Of a stretch of DNA of 64,000 nt, positions 1 through 8,982 are shown piece by piece. The notes beneath the pieces are model-generated. The model saw only the letters and a list, made by a program, of their open reading frames with translations. It had not been told where the DNA came from and did no database searches. How positions within the stretch are numbered: position 1 is the first letter of the stretch; each line of letters starts with the position of its first letter. The stretch is taken from contig NZ_VOHA01000001.1 of assembly GCF_007859315.1 (NCBI RefSeq), positions 744,001 to 808,000 of the forward strand, in the 5' to 3' direction. Both the position numbers and the translations under genes were made by a program. This DNA is from Reyranella sp. CPCC 100927 (GTDB lineage Bacteria > Pseudomonadota > Alphaproteobacteria > Reyranellales > Reyranellaceae).

Positions 1-788
1 AAGGTGAGCCGTGGCGCGCCGTGGAGGTGGCCGATCACACCGGGCATGCCGTTGATCCGCACGGGTGTACGCTGCATTTCTGCGGGCTGTTTGCGCGTGA
101 TGCCGACCACGAAACGCATCACGCGGTCAGCGCCGGTGATGACATTGAGGGCCGCCACCGCCTTGCCGCCGCCGTCCGACCACAGTTCGGCATCCGGTGC
201 CAGCATGTCCATCAGGGCGGCGCGATCGCCGGTCAGGGATGCCTTGGCGAAACGCATGGCGAGCGCATCGGCCTGTGCCCGGTCGGGCGCGAAGCGCGGC
301 CGCGCCGCCTTCAGGTGGCGATTGGCCCGCGACACCAGCTGGCGGCAGGCCTCCTCGCTCTTCTCCAGGGCACTGGCAACCTCGCCGTAGTCATACTCGA
401 AAGCCTCGTGCAGCAGCCAGGCGGCCCGCTCGGCCGGGCTCAGCCGTTCCAGAACCACCAGGAACGCCAGCGACAGGGTGTCGTCGAGCGTCGGCGAGTC
501 CTGGGTCTCGACAACCATCGGCTCGGGCAACCATGGCCCGATATAGGCATCGCGCTCGGTGCGGGCGCGGCGCAGGCGATCGATGCAGATGCGGGTGCAG
601 GCCGAGACCAGCCAGGCCTGCGGTTTGCGTACGGTGCTGCGATCGGTCCGGTGCCAACGCAGGTAGGTATCCTGCACGGCGTCCTCGGCATCGCCCAGCG
701 TGCCCAGCATGCGGTAGGCCAGCGCGCGCAAACGAGAGCGTTCGGCCTCGAATGTCGCGACGGGGTCGTCGTGGATGTGCTCAGCCAT
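1..788 (-). CDS. ECF41-family RNA polymerase sigma factor (3' end cut)
   Basis: Extracytoplasmic-function sigma factor that would direct RNA polymerase to a small, dedicated set of promoters. The start ATG is at 788 and the frame stays open to base 1, so about 262 residues are visible and the C-terminus is missing. Sigma region 2 lies in residues 11-75 and region 4 in about 110-165. The linker motif WLPEP (86-90) and the motif DGGGK (205-209) in a SnoaL-like C-terminal extension are the signatures of ECF41, whose extension is known to modulate activity in place of an anti-sigma factor. It overlaps the upstream carboxymuconolactone-decarboxylase gene by 8 bases, implying translational coupling, and that partner is the type expected for ECF41. 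Family assignment is very firm; the target genes are unknown apart from the self-promoter. Confidence 0.93.
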   Translation of the reverse strand, partial: MAEHIHDDPVATFEAERSRLRALAYRMLGTLGDAEDAVQDTYLRWHRTDRSTVRKPQAWLVSACTRICIDRLRRARTERDAYIGPWLPEPMVVETQDSPTLDDTLSLAFLVVLERLSPAERAAWLLHEAFEYDYGEVASALEKSEEACRQLVSRANRHLKAARPRFAPDRAQADALAMRFAKASLTGDRAALMDMLAPDAELWSDGGGKAVAALNVITGADRVMRFVVGITRKQPAEMQRTPVRINGMPGVIGHLHGAPRLT

Positions 789-1755
789 CACTCACCTTCA
801 CGGACACCGGGGTGCAACTGCGGGCCACGCCCAGAGCACGCTTCAGGCTGGGGTGGAAGCGGGCGATACCGATCTCGAAGGCCAGTGCCGCGACCGTCGC
901 GGTACCATAGTGCTGCTGCAGGCGGGCGCGATACGTTTCCATGGCCGGATCGCCAGCGGCTACCGCCCGCCCCAGGCGAAAGGCGTCGGCCAACGGCGCC
1001 GGCAGGTCATCCAGTTGATCCGCCAGCACGGCGCGCAGCCAGTCCGCGCGCACGCCGTCAGCACGCGCCAGGTTAACGTGGATCTGAACGCACTCGCCGC
1101 AATCGTCGTGCACCACGGCGCCCAGTCCGGCGAAATGGAAGGGCGCCGGATCGCCGTGCGGTTTCCGGTTTGCCAGAGCGCTCACCTGCTGCAGTTTGCC
1201 GAAGGTGGCCGGCGATGTCCGGGCGATGTCGCGGACATAGTCCATCGTGACACCCAGGCGTCGTTCGGCGGCGCGAATGCCAGCGTTGATCACCAGGGCA
1301 GGCGCTCGGACCATGGCCACCAGGGTCGGCAGTTCCGGCTGGACGATGTGCCATGCCACCCATGCCGGCAGGTAGATACCGATGATTTCCGTGGCGACGG
1401 CGACGACGTCGGACAGCCCATGGTGGACGATGCCCAGCAGGTGCAGCAGGGCGTGGCCGATCAGGAAGATCGCGCCTGGCAGGGCAAAAAGCCGAGCCTG
1501 CGGCAGCGGCAGTAGTCCCATCAGCAAGCTGACCGAGGCGGCGGCGAAAGCGATGCCGATATCGGCCACGAAGTGCCCGTTGTATGGCCCTGTCTGCGGG
1601 ACGCCCGGAGTCGTTGCGTACCAGAAGGGGCCGGCGGCCAGCATGATCAGGGCGTTCACCCCCAGCAGCGCGGGAATGACATAGGTCAGGGCCCCATGCC
1701 CCGGACGCGGCACGTCGGCGGAAGTCGCGCGGGCTGTGGTGGACGGATCGGGCAT
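781..1755 (-). CDS. Membrane-anchored carboxymuconolactone decarboxylase/AhpD-like protein
   Basis: A 324-residue protein with two parts. Residues 23-138 hold four hydrophobic segments (about 23-48, 61-83, 87-113, 114-138). Residues 170-320 are a carboxymuconolactone-decarboxylase/AhpD-like domain with the redox or proton-transfer motif C219-G-E-C222 followed by H226. ECF41 sigma factors are usually encoded beside a soluble protein of this family; here it is fused to a membrane domain, which I regard as unusual. The start at 1755 has GGAG about 12 bases upstream and leaves a 25-30 base leader after the promoter at 1789-1815; an in-frame ATG at 1776 would be almost leaderless. The sigma gene follows with an 8-base overlap. 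The substrate is unknown; a peroxidase-like membrane redox role is possible. Confidence 0.87.
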   Translation of the reverse strand: MPDPSTTARATSADVPRPGHGALTYVIPALLGVNALIMLAAGPFWYATTPGVPQTGPYNGHFVADIGIAFAAASVSLLMGLLPLPQARLFALPGAIFLIGHALLHLLGIVHHGLSDVVAVATEIIGIYLPAWVAWHIVQPELPTLVAMVRAPALVINAGIRAAERRLGVTMDYVRDIARTSPATFGKLQQVSALANRKPHGDPAPFHFAGLGAVVHDDCGECVQIHVNLARADGVRADWLRAVLADQLDDLPAPLADAFRLGRAVAAGDPAMETYRARLQQHYGTATVAALAFEIGIARFHPSLKRALGVARSCTPVSVKVSDG

Positions 1756-1788
1756 CGTCACGGCGGTCTCCGGCATTCGTACCCACCA

Positions 1789-1815
1789 GACGTGCCAGGC
1801 ACGAAATCTGTGACA
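1789..1815 (-). promoter_or_regulatory. ECF41-type promoter
   Basis: Read on the minus strand this is TGTCACA (1815-1809), a 16-base spacer, then CGTC (1792-1789). It matches the published ECF41 promoter consensus TGTCACA-N16-CGTC exactly in both boxes and the spacer. It lies 34 bases upstream of the membrane-CMD gene, whose downstream neighbour is the ECF41 sigma factor, so the operon is very probably autoregulated. Confidence 0.9.
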
Positions 1816-1853
1816 TCCAGCCAATGAATTGATTTTATTCAGGATTTCGCCGC

Positions 1854-1881
1854 TTGCCCCGGCTTTGGCGCTGCCTATACT
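1854..1881 (+). promoter_or_regulatory. Putative sigma-70 promoter of argG
   Basis: TTGCCC (1854-1859) and TATACT (1876-1881) are separated by 16 bases. Transcription would start near 1888, giving a leader of about 75 bases before the argG start at 1963. The boxes are good but not perfect matches, so this is a sequence-based guess. Confidence 0.45.
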
Positions 1882-1962
1882 CCGGCCGCCTTGCTGAACC
1901 CGTGCCAACGTGGTCCGGTGCCTTGTTTTGCGGCTGACCGCGCCGTCCGAGAGGTCTTGATC

Positions 1963-3219
1963 GTGTCCGTCCAGTACGCCGGCCCCCACAAGCGGGGCGA
2001 CATCAAGAAAGTCGTGCTCGCCTATTCCGGCGGCCTGGATACGTCCGTAATCCTCAAATGGCTGCAGACGACCTACGGCTGCGAGGTGATCACCTTCACT
2101 GCCGACCTCGGTCAGGGCGAGGAGCTGGACCCGGCGCGCAAGAAAGCCGAAATGCTGGGCATCAAGCCTGAGAACATCTTCATCGAAGACGTGCGCGAGG
2201 AGTTCGTGCGCGACTTCGTGTTCCCGATGTTCCGCGCCAATGCGCTCTACGAAGGCCAGTACCTGCTGGGCACCTCCATCGCGCGGCCGCTGATCGCCAA
2301 GCGGCAGATCGAGATTGCGCGCGAGCTGGGCGCCGATGCGGTGTCCCATGGTTCCACCGGCAAGGGCAACGACCAGGTGCGCTACGAGCTCACCTATTAC
2401 GCGCTCAAGCCCGACATCAAGATCATCGCGCCATGGCGCGAATGGGAGCTGACCAGCCGCACCACGCTGATCGAGTTCGCCGAGAAGCACCAGATCCCGA
2501 TCGCCAAGGACAAGCGCGGCGAGGCGCCGTTCTCGGTCGACGCCAACCTGCTGCACTCGTCATCCGAAGGGAAGGTGCTGGAGGATCCCTGGGAAGAGCC
2601 GGATGAGATGGTCTACCAGCGCACCATTTCGCCCGAAGCGGCGCCGGACAAGGCCACCTACATCACCATCGACTTCGAGAAGGGTGACCCGGTCGCGATC
2701 GACGGTGTGAAACTGTCGCCGGCGACGCTGCTGACCAAGCTCAACGAGCTTGGCAAGGCCAACGGCATCGGCCGCCTCGACCTGGTCGAGAACCGTTTCG
2801 TGGGCATGAAGAGCCGCGGCGTCTACGAGACGCCCGGCGGCACGATCCTGTATGCGGCCCACCGCGGTATCGAGAGCATCACGCTTGATCGCGGCGCGGC
2901 GCATCTCAAGGACGAGCTGATGCCGCGCTATGCCGAGTTGATCTACTACGGCTTCTGGTATTCGCCCGAGCGCGAGATGCTGCAGGCCCTGATCGACCGC
3001 AGCCAGGAGAACGTCACCGGCACCGTGCGGTTGAAGCTCTACAAGGGCAACACGACCGTGGTCGGCCGCAAGTCGCCCAAGTCGCTCTACAGCATGCAGC
3101 ACGTCACGTTCGAGGACGACCAGGGCACCTACGACCAGCGCGACGCCGAGGGCTTCATCAAGCTCAATGCGCTGCGCCTGCGCCTGCGTGCCTTGGGCCA
3201 GGGCGGCCCCAACACCTGA
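1963..3219 (+). CDS. argG: Argininosuccinate synthase
   Basis: Joins citrulline and aspartate using ATP to make argininosuccinate, the penultimate step of arginine synthesis in the cytoplasm. The N-terminal P-loop motif [15 protein letters not shown], the segments [10 protein letters not shown] and SRTTLIEFA, and the overall length (418 residues) match the family throughout. I chose the GTG at 1963 because AGAGG lies 8 bases upstream and the protein then begins shortly before the ATP-binding strand. Upstream in-frame codons (ATG at 1891) would add about 24 residues unlike the family and would sit only a few bases after the predicted transcription start. It is transcribed alone or with the rhomboid gene 24 bases downstream. 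Confidence 0.97.
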   Translation: MSVQYAGPHKRGDIKKVVLAYSGGLDTSVILKWLQTTYGCEVITFTADLGQGEELDPARKKAEMLGIKPENIFIEDVREEFVRDFVFPMFRANALYEGQYLLGTSIARPLIAKRQIEIARELGADAVSHGSTGKGNDQVRYELTYYALKPDIKIIAPWREWELTSRTTLIEFAEKHQIPIAKDKRGEAPFSVDANLLHSSSEGKVLEDPWEEPDEMVYQRTISPEAAPDKATYITIDFEKGDPVAIDGVKLSPATLLTKLNELGKANGIGRLDLVENRFVGMKSRGVYETPGGTILYAAHRGIESITLDRGAAHLKDELMPRYAELIYYGFWYSPEREMLQALIDRSQENVTGTVRLKLYKGNTTVVGRKSPKSLYSMQHVTFEDDQGTYDQRDAEGFIKLNALRLRLRALGQGGPNT

Positions 3220-3243
3220 CCGGCCAGCCAGCGGGATCTCTGC

Positions 3244-3885
3244 GTGCCTTTCGATCAGCGCGACCAGCCGCCACCGCGCGGCGAGCCGGCCATCAACCTG
3301 CCGCCGATGACGCTCGGACTGATCGTCGTCCTGCTGGTGCTGCACCTGTTGCGGCAGATGCTGTCGGCGGAAACCGACGAGTCGCTGATCCTGTTCTTCT
3401 CCGTCATTCCGGCGCGCTACTTCGGTGATGCGCCGGCCGACGAACTGTCGCTGCTGCTGGCACCGGTGACGCACATGTTCCTGCATGCCGACTGGATGCA
3501 TGTCGGCATCAACGCCGCGACATTGGCTGCTTTCGGCGCACCGGTGGAACGCTTCCTCGGAGCGTCGCGCTATGTCGCCTTCTACCTGGTCACCGGCATC
3601 GCCGGTGCGCTGCTGCATGCGCTGATCTACCCGACGTCGACCGATCTGATGCTGGGCGCATCCGGCGCCATCAGCGGCTTGTTCGGCGGCCTGCTGTTGT
3701 TGATGCGCGAACGCGGCCGCATGAATGCGTTGGTACCGTTCGCCATCCTGTGGATCGTCATGCAGGTCGGTCTGGGCTTCTTCGGCTCGACACCCGGCGG
3801 TGACCGCATCGCCTGGGCCGGCCATGTCGGTGGCTTCATCGCCGGCCTGCTGCTCGTGCGTCCGTTCGCCGGCTGGCGGTGGTAG
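3244..3885 (+). CDS. Rhomboid family intramembrane serine protease
   Basis: A 213-residue polytopic membrane protein that should cleave transmembrane segments of other proteins inside the bilayer. Several hydrophobic helices are visible (about 22-40, 70-90, 110-130, 140-155, 163-181, 188-205). The catalytic pair is present: S140 in the GASG motif and H194 in WAGHVGG. The conserved H81 and N90 in the segment HADWMHVGIN support the oxyanion site. The GTG start at 3244 has a GGGA run about 9 bases upstream. It lies 24 bases after argG on the same strand, so it may be co-transcribed; the substrate is unknown. It ends one base before the convergent flavin oxidoreductase gene. Confidence 0.92.
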   Translation: MPFDQRDQPPPRGEPAINLPPMTLGLIVVLLVLHLLRQMLSAETDESLILFFSVIPARYFGDAPADELSLLLAPVTHMFLHADWMHVGINAATLAAFGAPVERFLGASRYVAFYLVTGIAGALLHALIYPTSTDLMLGASGAISGLFGGLLLLMRERGRMNALVPFAILWIVMQVGLGFFGSTPGGDRIAWAGHVGGFIAGLLLVRPFAGWRW

Positions 3886-3886
3886 A

Positions 3887-4885
3887 TCACACCAGCCGCG
3901 GCACGACCTTTTCGGCCAGCATCATGAAAGACTCGTGGCTGAGCGGCGCGCACATCAGGTAGTTCAAGCTGACCTCAACCTGCAGTGCCTGAATGCGCTC
4001 GACGATGGAGTCGGGCGTTCCGTGCAGCACGACCTCCTTGAGGTAGAACTCGACCGGATCGAGACCGTCATACGTCCGCGCCACATGCATCGTCTTGCCT
4101 TTCTGATGCTGCGGCCCGGCATAGGCATCGACCAGCCAGGCTGCACCGCGGCGGGCGACGTCGGCCGCTTTCTCCTCGGTCTCCGCCAGCGCGACCAGGC
4201 GTGCCATGGGGATGTCGCGACCATCCGGTGCAAAGCCCGATTTCGCCATCTGTTCGGCGTAACGCCGGCGCTTGCGGCCGAGATCGGCGATCGATGAATG
4301 CGGGTCCATCAGGATCGAAAAGCCGCGGCTGGCCGCCCAGTCGATGGCCGGATCGGATGTCGCCGCCACCCATGTCGGCGGATGCGGCCGTTGCAGCGGC
4401 TTGGGCAGCAACTCGACGTCCTCGAACTTGAAGTAGTCGCCCGCGAAGCTCAACCGTGGCTCGGTCCAGGCACGCAGCACGATCTCGACGGTCTCGCGGA
4501 AGCGCGCCGCGCTTTCTTCCGGCGGCACGCCAAAGGCGTTGAATTCGGTGAGCGAGAAACCCCGGCCGGCACCCCAGTTGACGCGCCCACCGCTCAGCAC
4601 GTCCAGCAGGGCCACTTCCTCCGCGAGGCGTAGCGGGTGGTAGAGCGCTGCCAGCGATACAGCCGTGCCGATGCGCAGGCGCGTCGTTCGCGCGGCGGCC
4701 ATGGTGCCCACCATGTGCACCGACGGGCAGACGCTGAAGGTGCTGAAATGATGTTCCGCCAGCCACACCGCATCGAAGCCGGTGCGGTCCATGATCTCGA
4801 TGCGCTGCAGGGCACGCTGGTACACGGTCTCGAGCGACACGCGCCGTTCGGGCCAGCTGAAGAACTGCAGGACGCCGATTTTCAT
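3887..4885 (-). CDS. LLM-class (luciferase-like) flavin-dependent oxidoreductase
   Basis: A 332-residue TIM-barrel oxidoreductase of the bacterial luciferase superfamily. Such enzymes use reduced FMN or F420 to oxidise small organic molecules, often in xenobiotic or secondary pathways. The family pattern is clear: WLAEHHF near residue 42, the segment RLRIGTAVSLAALYHPLRLAEEVALLD split over residues 70-96, and RVNWGAGRGF near 105. The ATG at 4885 is the natural start just before the first barrel strand. It is transcribed toward the rhomboid gene and is separated from the upstream ThDP enzyme by a palindromic repeat at 4900-4978. The substrate cannot be read from sequence. Confidence 0.9.
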   Translation of the reverse strand: MKIGVLQFFSWPERRVSLETVYQRALQRIEIMDRTGFDAVWLAEHHFSTFSVCPSVHMVGTMAAARTTRLRIGTAVSLAALYHPLRLAEEVALLDVLSGGRVNWGAGRGFSLTEFNAFGVPPEESAARFRETVEIVLRAWTEPRLSFAGDYFKFEDVELLPKPLQRPHPPTWVAATSDPAIDWAASRGFSILMDPHSSIADLGRKRRRYAEQMAKSGFAPDGRDIPMARLVALAETEEKAADVARRGAAWLVDAYAGPQHQKGKTMHVARTYDGLDPVEFYLKEVVLHGTPDSIVERIQALQVEVSLNYLMCAPLSHESFMMLAEKVVPRLV

Positions 4886-4899
4886 GGGATGTCTTTCAC

Positions 4900-4978
4900 G
4901 TCATTCCGAGCGTAGCGAGGAATCTCCCGGGAATGGAGTCCTCTTCTCCGCGAGATGTCTCGCTGCGCTCGACATGAC
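4900..4978. repeat. Intergenic palindromic repeat (GTCATTCCGAGCG type)
   Basis: An element bounded by imperfect inverted ends: GTCATTCCGAGCG at 4900 and the complement of GTCATGTCGAGCG at 4966-4978 (11 of 13 matching). The body contains CGAGG/CCTCG-type inner repeats. Elements of this look are widespread between genes in large alphaproteobacterial genomes. A short relative is at 61423-61449. It fills the gap between two minus-strand genes. Confidence 0.6.
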
Positions 4979-4986
4979 AGAGTCCG

Positions 4987-6639
4987 CTACGTCGAATAAT
5001 CCGCGAAGCGGGCGGTGTCGGCGCGGGCGCGGTAGTCGGTCTTGACGTTGACCACCGCCACCATGCCGGCATCGACCTTCTTCTGAGCCCGCTCCAACGC
5101 CGGCCGGATCTGGTCGGGCTGCTCGACATACTCGCCATGGCAGCCCAGCGCCTCGGCCATCTTGTCGTAGCGTGTGTAGCCGAGATCGCGGCCTGGCTTG
5201 TCCCGGTTGGGATCGGCGGTCCAGCCGCCATTGAGGCTGATCACCACCAGCACCGGGATGCGGTGGCGCACGGCGGTATCGAGCTCCATGGCGTTGAGTC
5301 CGAACGAGCCGTCGCCGTGCACGACGATCACCTGCTTGTCGGGCTTGGCGACCTTGGCGCCCAGGCCGAAGGGCAGGCCGACACCCATGGTGCCGAACGG
5401 TCCCGAGTTCAGGCGATGGCCCGGCGCGAAGGTGGGCATCGATTGGCGACCAAAGTTCAGGATCTCCTGACCGTCGACCACCAGGATGGCGTCGCGCTGC
5501 ATGAAGTTCTTGATCTCATCGCACAGCCGCAGCGGGTGGATCGGCGCGTCGTCCATCGGCTTGTTGGCGCCGGGCGCCGCGCGCTTGGCGGCCTCGCCGT
5601 CGGCCAGCTTCTTGCGCCAGGGCGCGAAGCGTTCGGCGCTGACACGCTTGTCGATGTCGGCCAGCAGCTGGGTCAGCACCATCTTGCAGTCGCCGACGAT
5701 GCCGATATGCACCGTGCGCGGCGATGAGGCGATCTCGTCAGCATCGATGTCGATGCGGGCGATGGTGGCGCCAGTAGCGAAACGCGGCGGCGCGGCGTGG
5801 CCGATGATGTAGTTCATGCGCGTGCCGATCACGATGATCAGGTCGGCTTCACGGAACGCCGCCGAGCGCATGGTGAGGTACGACAGCGGATGGTCGTCCG
5901 GCAGCACACCGCGGCCCTGCGGCGTGGTATAGAACGGGATGCCGGCCTTTTCGACCAGTTGGCGCATCTCGTCCCAGGCGCGCGACCAGATCACGCCGCT
6001 GCCCGACAGGATGATCGGCTGCTTGGCACTGGCGATGGCTTCGGCCAGTCGCGCCACCTGGCTGGGGTCGCCCATGGGCCGCGCGTTCAACAGCGGCCGG
6101 CCGCTGAGGCTCCAGTCGATCTGTTCTTCGGGGATCTTGCCGTAGAGGATGTCGCCAGGGAAATCGAGGTAGACCGGACCGGGCTTGCCGCCCATCGCCT
6201 TCTGAAAGGCTGCGTTCACCTGCTCGGGGATGCGCTTGAGGTTGTAGACGCGATCGGCCCATTTGGTGCACGGCTTCAGCAGTGCGACCTGGTCGATCTC
6301 CTGGAAGACCTGGCGGCCGAACTGGCTGATCGGCGCGGAGCCGCCGATCGCCACGACAGGCGCGCAGTCGATCAGCGCGTTGGCGAGGCCGGTGGTCAGA
6401 TTGATGACGCCGGGTCCGCTGGCCGCCATGCAGACGCTGGGTTTCTGCAACAGGCGACTGTAGGCCTGGCCCATCAATGCCGCAGCCTGTTCGTGTCGCA
6501 CGTCGATCGGCCGGATGCCTTCCTTGATACAAGAGGCCTCGGCCAGCAGCATCGGCCCGCCCATCAGGAAGAACAGGTTTTCCGTACCTTCGTTCTTCAG
6601 CGCTTTCGCCAGGATTTCCGATCCGGTCAGCTCGGCCAT
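4987..6639 (-). CDS. Thiamine diphosphate-dependent enzyme (acetolactate synthase/oxalyl-CoA decarboxylase superfamily)
   Basis: A 550-residue ThDP enzyme. The catalytic glutamate that activates the cofactor is E50 in DVRHEQAAALMGQAYSR; the metal-binding motif begins GDGS at 442-445. The usual closing NN of that motif is reduced to LNGG (N470). The three-domain layout and length fit acetolactate synthase relatives, oxalyl-CoA decarboxylase and 2-hydroxyacyl-CoA lyase. A CaiB/BaiF CoA-transferase lies 17 bases upstream in the same operon, the arrangement seen for formyl-CoA transferase with oxalyl-CoA decarboxylase, so a CoA-thioester substrate is a reasonable inference. It is unlikely to be the housekeeping acetolactate synthase because no small subunit follows. 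The ATG at 6639 has GGAGG 8 bases upstream. Confidence 0.85.
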   Translation of the reverse strand: MAELTGSEILAKALKNEGTENLFFLMGGPMLLAEASCIKEGIRPIDVRHEQAAALMGQAYSRLLQKPSVCMAASGPGVINLTTGLANALIDCAPVVAIGGSAPISQFGRQVFQEIDQVALLKPCTKWADRVYNLKRIPEQVNAAFQKAMGGKPGPVYLDFPGDILYGKIPEEQIDWSLSGRPLLNARPMGDPSQVARLAEAIASAKQPIILSGSGVIWSRAWDEMRQLVEKAGIPFYTTPQGRGVLPDDHPLSYLTMRSAAFREADLIIVIGTRMNYIIGHAAPPRFATGATIARIDIDADEIASSPRTVHIGIVGDCKMVLTQLLADIDKRVSAERFAPWRKKLADGEAAKRAAPGANKPMDDAPIHPLRLCDEIKNFMQRDAILVVDGQEILNFGRQSMPTFAPGHRLNSGPFGTMGVGLPFGLGAKVAKPDKQVIVVHGDGSFGLNAMELDTAVRHRIPVLVVISLNGGWTADPNRDKPGRDLGYTRYDKMAEALGCHGEYVEQPDQIRPALERAQKKVDAGMVAVVNVKTDYRARADTARFADYST

Positions 6640-6656
6640 ATCCGGTGCCTCCTCGC

Positions 6657-7889
6657 CTAGATCACGCCGTCGGCGCGCAATCGCTTGATGTCATCCGCGC
6701 TCAGGTCCAGCCATGTGCCGAGCACGTCGTCACTATGCTGGCCCAGCAGCGGCGCCGGTTTCACAGGCGGCGGCGCGCCGTCATGCCGTACCGGCCAGGC
6801 CGGCATCTTGAACGGGCCGTTGGTGGGATGCTCGATCGTCTGCATGATGTGCCGCGCTTCGAAGCTGGCATCGTTCTGCAACTCGCCGGTATCGAGCACG
6901 GCGCCCGCCGGAATGCCCGCGGCACCCAGCTGGCGCATGGCTTCATGCTTGTCGTGTCGGCGCGTCCACGCGGCGATCATCGCATCAATCTCCGGCTCGC
7001 GTTCGGTGCGGGCAAGGCCGGTCTCGTAGCGAGCATCACCGATCAGGTCTTCGCGGCCGACGATCTGCAGCAGGCGATGCCAGTGCGCCGGGTTGGCACG
7101 GCTGGTGTAGATATAGACGTAGTCGTTGGCGCCGCCGGGCTTGCAGGGATAGATGCCGCACGGCGGGTTGCCGCCCGATGACAGCTTGGCGCCGGCGCGC
7201 TTCGCCGGCTCGCCGGTGGCGGCCATGGCGGCGAAGCAGACGCGGATATAGTGTAGCATCGCGTCCTGCATGGCGATTTCCAGCCGCTCGCCCTGGCCGG
7301 TGCCTTTGCGCCGATAAAGCGCGCCCAGAACGCTGATGGCCAGCAGCATGCCTGTGCCCGTATCGCCCAGCGTCGCGCCGGGCTTGACGGGCGGCCCGTC
7401 GGGCTCGCCGCTGACGCTCATGATGCCGCCGCACGCCTGCGCGATCATGTCGAAGGCGAGATTATTCTCGAAGGGACTGCCGGTGCCGAAGCCTTTCACC
7501 TGGGCATAGATGATGCCGGGATTGACCTTGCGGATCGCGTCGTAGCCCAGGCCCAATCGTTCGATGGCACCGGGTGCAAAATTCTCGATGAAGACATCGG
7601 CCTTGCGCGCCAGTTCGGTGACCAGGCCGATGCCGCGCGGACTCTTCAGGTCCAGCGTGATCGATTTCTTGTTGGCATTGAACAGCAAGAAGTACCACGA
7701 GTCCTGGCCCGGCTTGCCACGAAACGCCGAACGGCCGGGATCGCCGCCCTTGGGATTCTCGACCTTGACGACCTCGGCGCCCAGCCATGCCAGCGCCTCG
7801 GTACAGGACGGGCCGGCTTCGAACTGAGTGAGATCCAGGATCCGCACGCCGGCCAAGCAGCCGGTCGTGGTGCTGGGCGCATCCACCAT
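6657..7889 (-). CDS. CaiB/BaiF-family CoA-transferase
   Basis: A 410-residue class III CoA-transferase that would move CoA between carboxylic acids. The N-terminus has the family strand RILDLTQFEAGPSCTEALAW and the CoA-site segment GAEVVKVENP. The aspartate expected to form the acyl-anhydride intermediate is in LGDTGTG. The start at 7889 is preceded by GGAGG at 7 bases; a longer reading to 7934 lacks a good ribosome site. It is the first gene of a two-gene operon with the ThDP enzyme, and its product may supply that enzyme's substrate. It is not closely similar to the three tandem CaiB/BaiF genes at 50265-54344, whose active-site segment reads PAQGD. Confidence 0.9.
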   Translation of the reverse strand: MVDAPSTTTGCLAGVRILDLTQFEAGPSCTEALAWLGAEVVKVENPKGGDPGRSAFRGKPGQDSWYFLLFNANKKSITLDLKSPRGIGLVTELARKADVFIENFAPGAIERLGLGYDAIRKVNPGIIYAQVKGFGTGSPFENNLAFDMIAQACGGIMSVSGEPDGPPVKPGATLGDTGTGMLLAISVLGALYRRKGTGQGERLEIAMQDAMLHYIRVCFAAMAATGEPAKRAGAKLSSGGNPPCGIYPCKPGGANDYVYIYTSRANPAHWHRLLQIVGREDLIGDARYETGLARTEREPEIDAMIAAWTRRHDKHEAMRQLGAAGIPAGAVLDTGELQNDASFEARHIMQTIEHPTNGPFKMPAWPVRHDGAPPPVKPAPLLGQHSDDVLGTWLDLSADDIKRLRADGVI

Positions 7890-8022
7890 GGCCGTTCCTC
7901 CGTGCGAGGCACGTGTCGGCCTCTTCACAATCATCAGCGTGGCAGACGCGAGCGCACCGCCGCAACCGGCGATTACGCCTTGCCTGTCCGCAGGGATTGC
8001 AGGGCCGCCTGTCGGTCGATCG

Positions 8023-8979
8023 TCATGCTGCCGGTGTCAGCAGATTGGTGAACGCCTCGCGCCCTTCGTGCGGCGCAATCTGCCATTGGCTGTCGGCGGC
8101 AAAACTGTGGGCGAGAAAGTTGACGAAGGCACGCACCTTGGCCGACGGATGATGCTGCTGCGGAAAGACCGCATAGATCGTGCGCGACTCCGGCACCCAT
8201 TCCGACAGCGGCATCTGCAGGCTGCCGTCGACAAGGTCGGCGGTCACCAGGAAGGTCGGCAACAGCCCGATGCCGGCACCCTCCAGCAGCGCCTCGCGCA
8301 GCAGCATGGCGTTGTTGCAGCGGCAGTTGCCGCTCACGCGCACCACCCGCTCGCCGCCGGTGCCGCTGAAGCGCCATTCGTCCGGCACGTGGCCGCGGCT
8401 GTAGATGATGCAGTTGTGGCGCTTGAGGCTGGGCACCGACGTGGGCATGCCATGCTGCGCGAGATACGCCGGGGCCGCCACCAGCGCACGGGCCATCCGG
8501 GCGATTGGTTGCGTCGCGCGTGTCAGGCCGGTCACCTTGCCGGCGATCAGCAGCGCGACGTCGAAGCCTTCGTCAGCGGGGTCACTGAAGCGATCGTTCA
8601 GCGTCATCTCGATCGTCACATCCGGGAAGCGCGCCAGGAAATCGGCCACGGTGCGGCCGAAGCGGGCGGCACCCAGCGACACCGGTGCGCGCACCTTCAG
8701 CAGGCCGCGTGGCGTCGTCTGCAACTGGCCGGTCGATGTCTCCGCTTCCTCGATCTCGTCGAGAATCCGAATGCACTTCGCATAGTAGCTGCGGCCGGCC
8801 TCCGTCAGGCTCACGCGTCGCGTGGTGCGCGTCAGCAACGGCGTGCCGATACGCGTCTCGAGCGATGCGACGTACTTGCTGACCGACGCGTTGGACATGT
8901 TCAGGTGTTCGGCCGCGACAGTGAAGCTGCCGCGCTCGACCACCTTGCGGAATACAGCCATGGCTGTCAGTCGATCCAT
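8023..8979 (-). CDS. LysR-family transcriptional regulator
   Basis: A 318-residue LysR regulator: winged-helix DNA-binding domain in residues 1-60 (MDRLTAMAVFRKVVERGSF then the helix-turn-helix AAEHLNMSNASVSKYVASLE) and a periplasmic-binding-like effector domain after it. The start at 8979 has a purine-rich GAGAAG about 8 bases upstream and begins with the usual MDRL. It is divergent from the amidohydrolase at 9083, with 103 bases between them that contain a 17-bp inverted repeat at 8983-8999, so it most likely controls the amidohydrolase/TctC operon and itself. The effector is unknown. Confidence 0.92.
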   Translation of the reverse strand: MDRLTAMAVFRKVVERGSFTVAAEHLNMSNASVSKYVASLETRIGTPLLTRTTRRVSLTEAGRSYYAKCIRILDEIEEAETSTGQLQTTPRGLLKVRAPVSLGAARFGRTVADFLARFPDVTIEMTLNDRFSDPADEGFDVALLIAGKVTGLTRATQPIARMARALVAAPAYLAQHGMPTSVPSLKRHNCIIYSRGHVPDEWRFSGTGGERVVRVSGNCRCNNAMLLREALLEGAGIGLLPTFLVTADLVDGSLQMPLSEWVPESRTIYAVFPQQHHPSAKVRAFVNFLAHSFAADSQWQIAPHEGREAFTNLLTPAA

Positions 8980-8982
8980 ATT

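Noticed and set aside
1891-1962. An earlier start for argG.
   Set aside because: The extra residues have no family counterpart and the sequence holds the predicted promoter start and leader; GTG at 1963 has AGAGG at 8 bases.
1777-2556. Extension of the membrane-CMD gene into the argG region.
   Set aside because: It would run antisense through argG and through the ECF41 promoter; start sites at 1755 or 1776 are supported instead.
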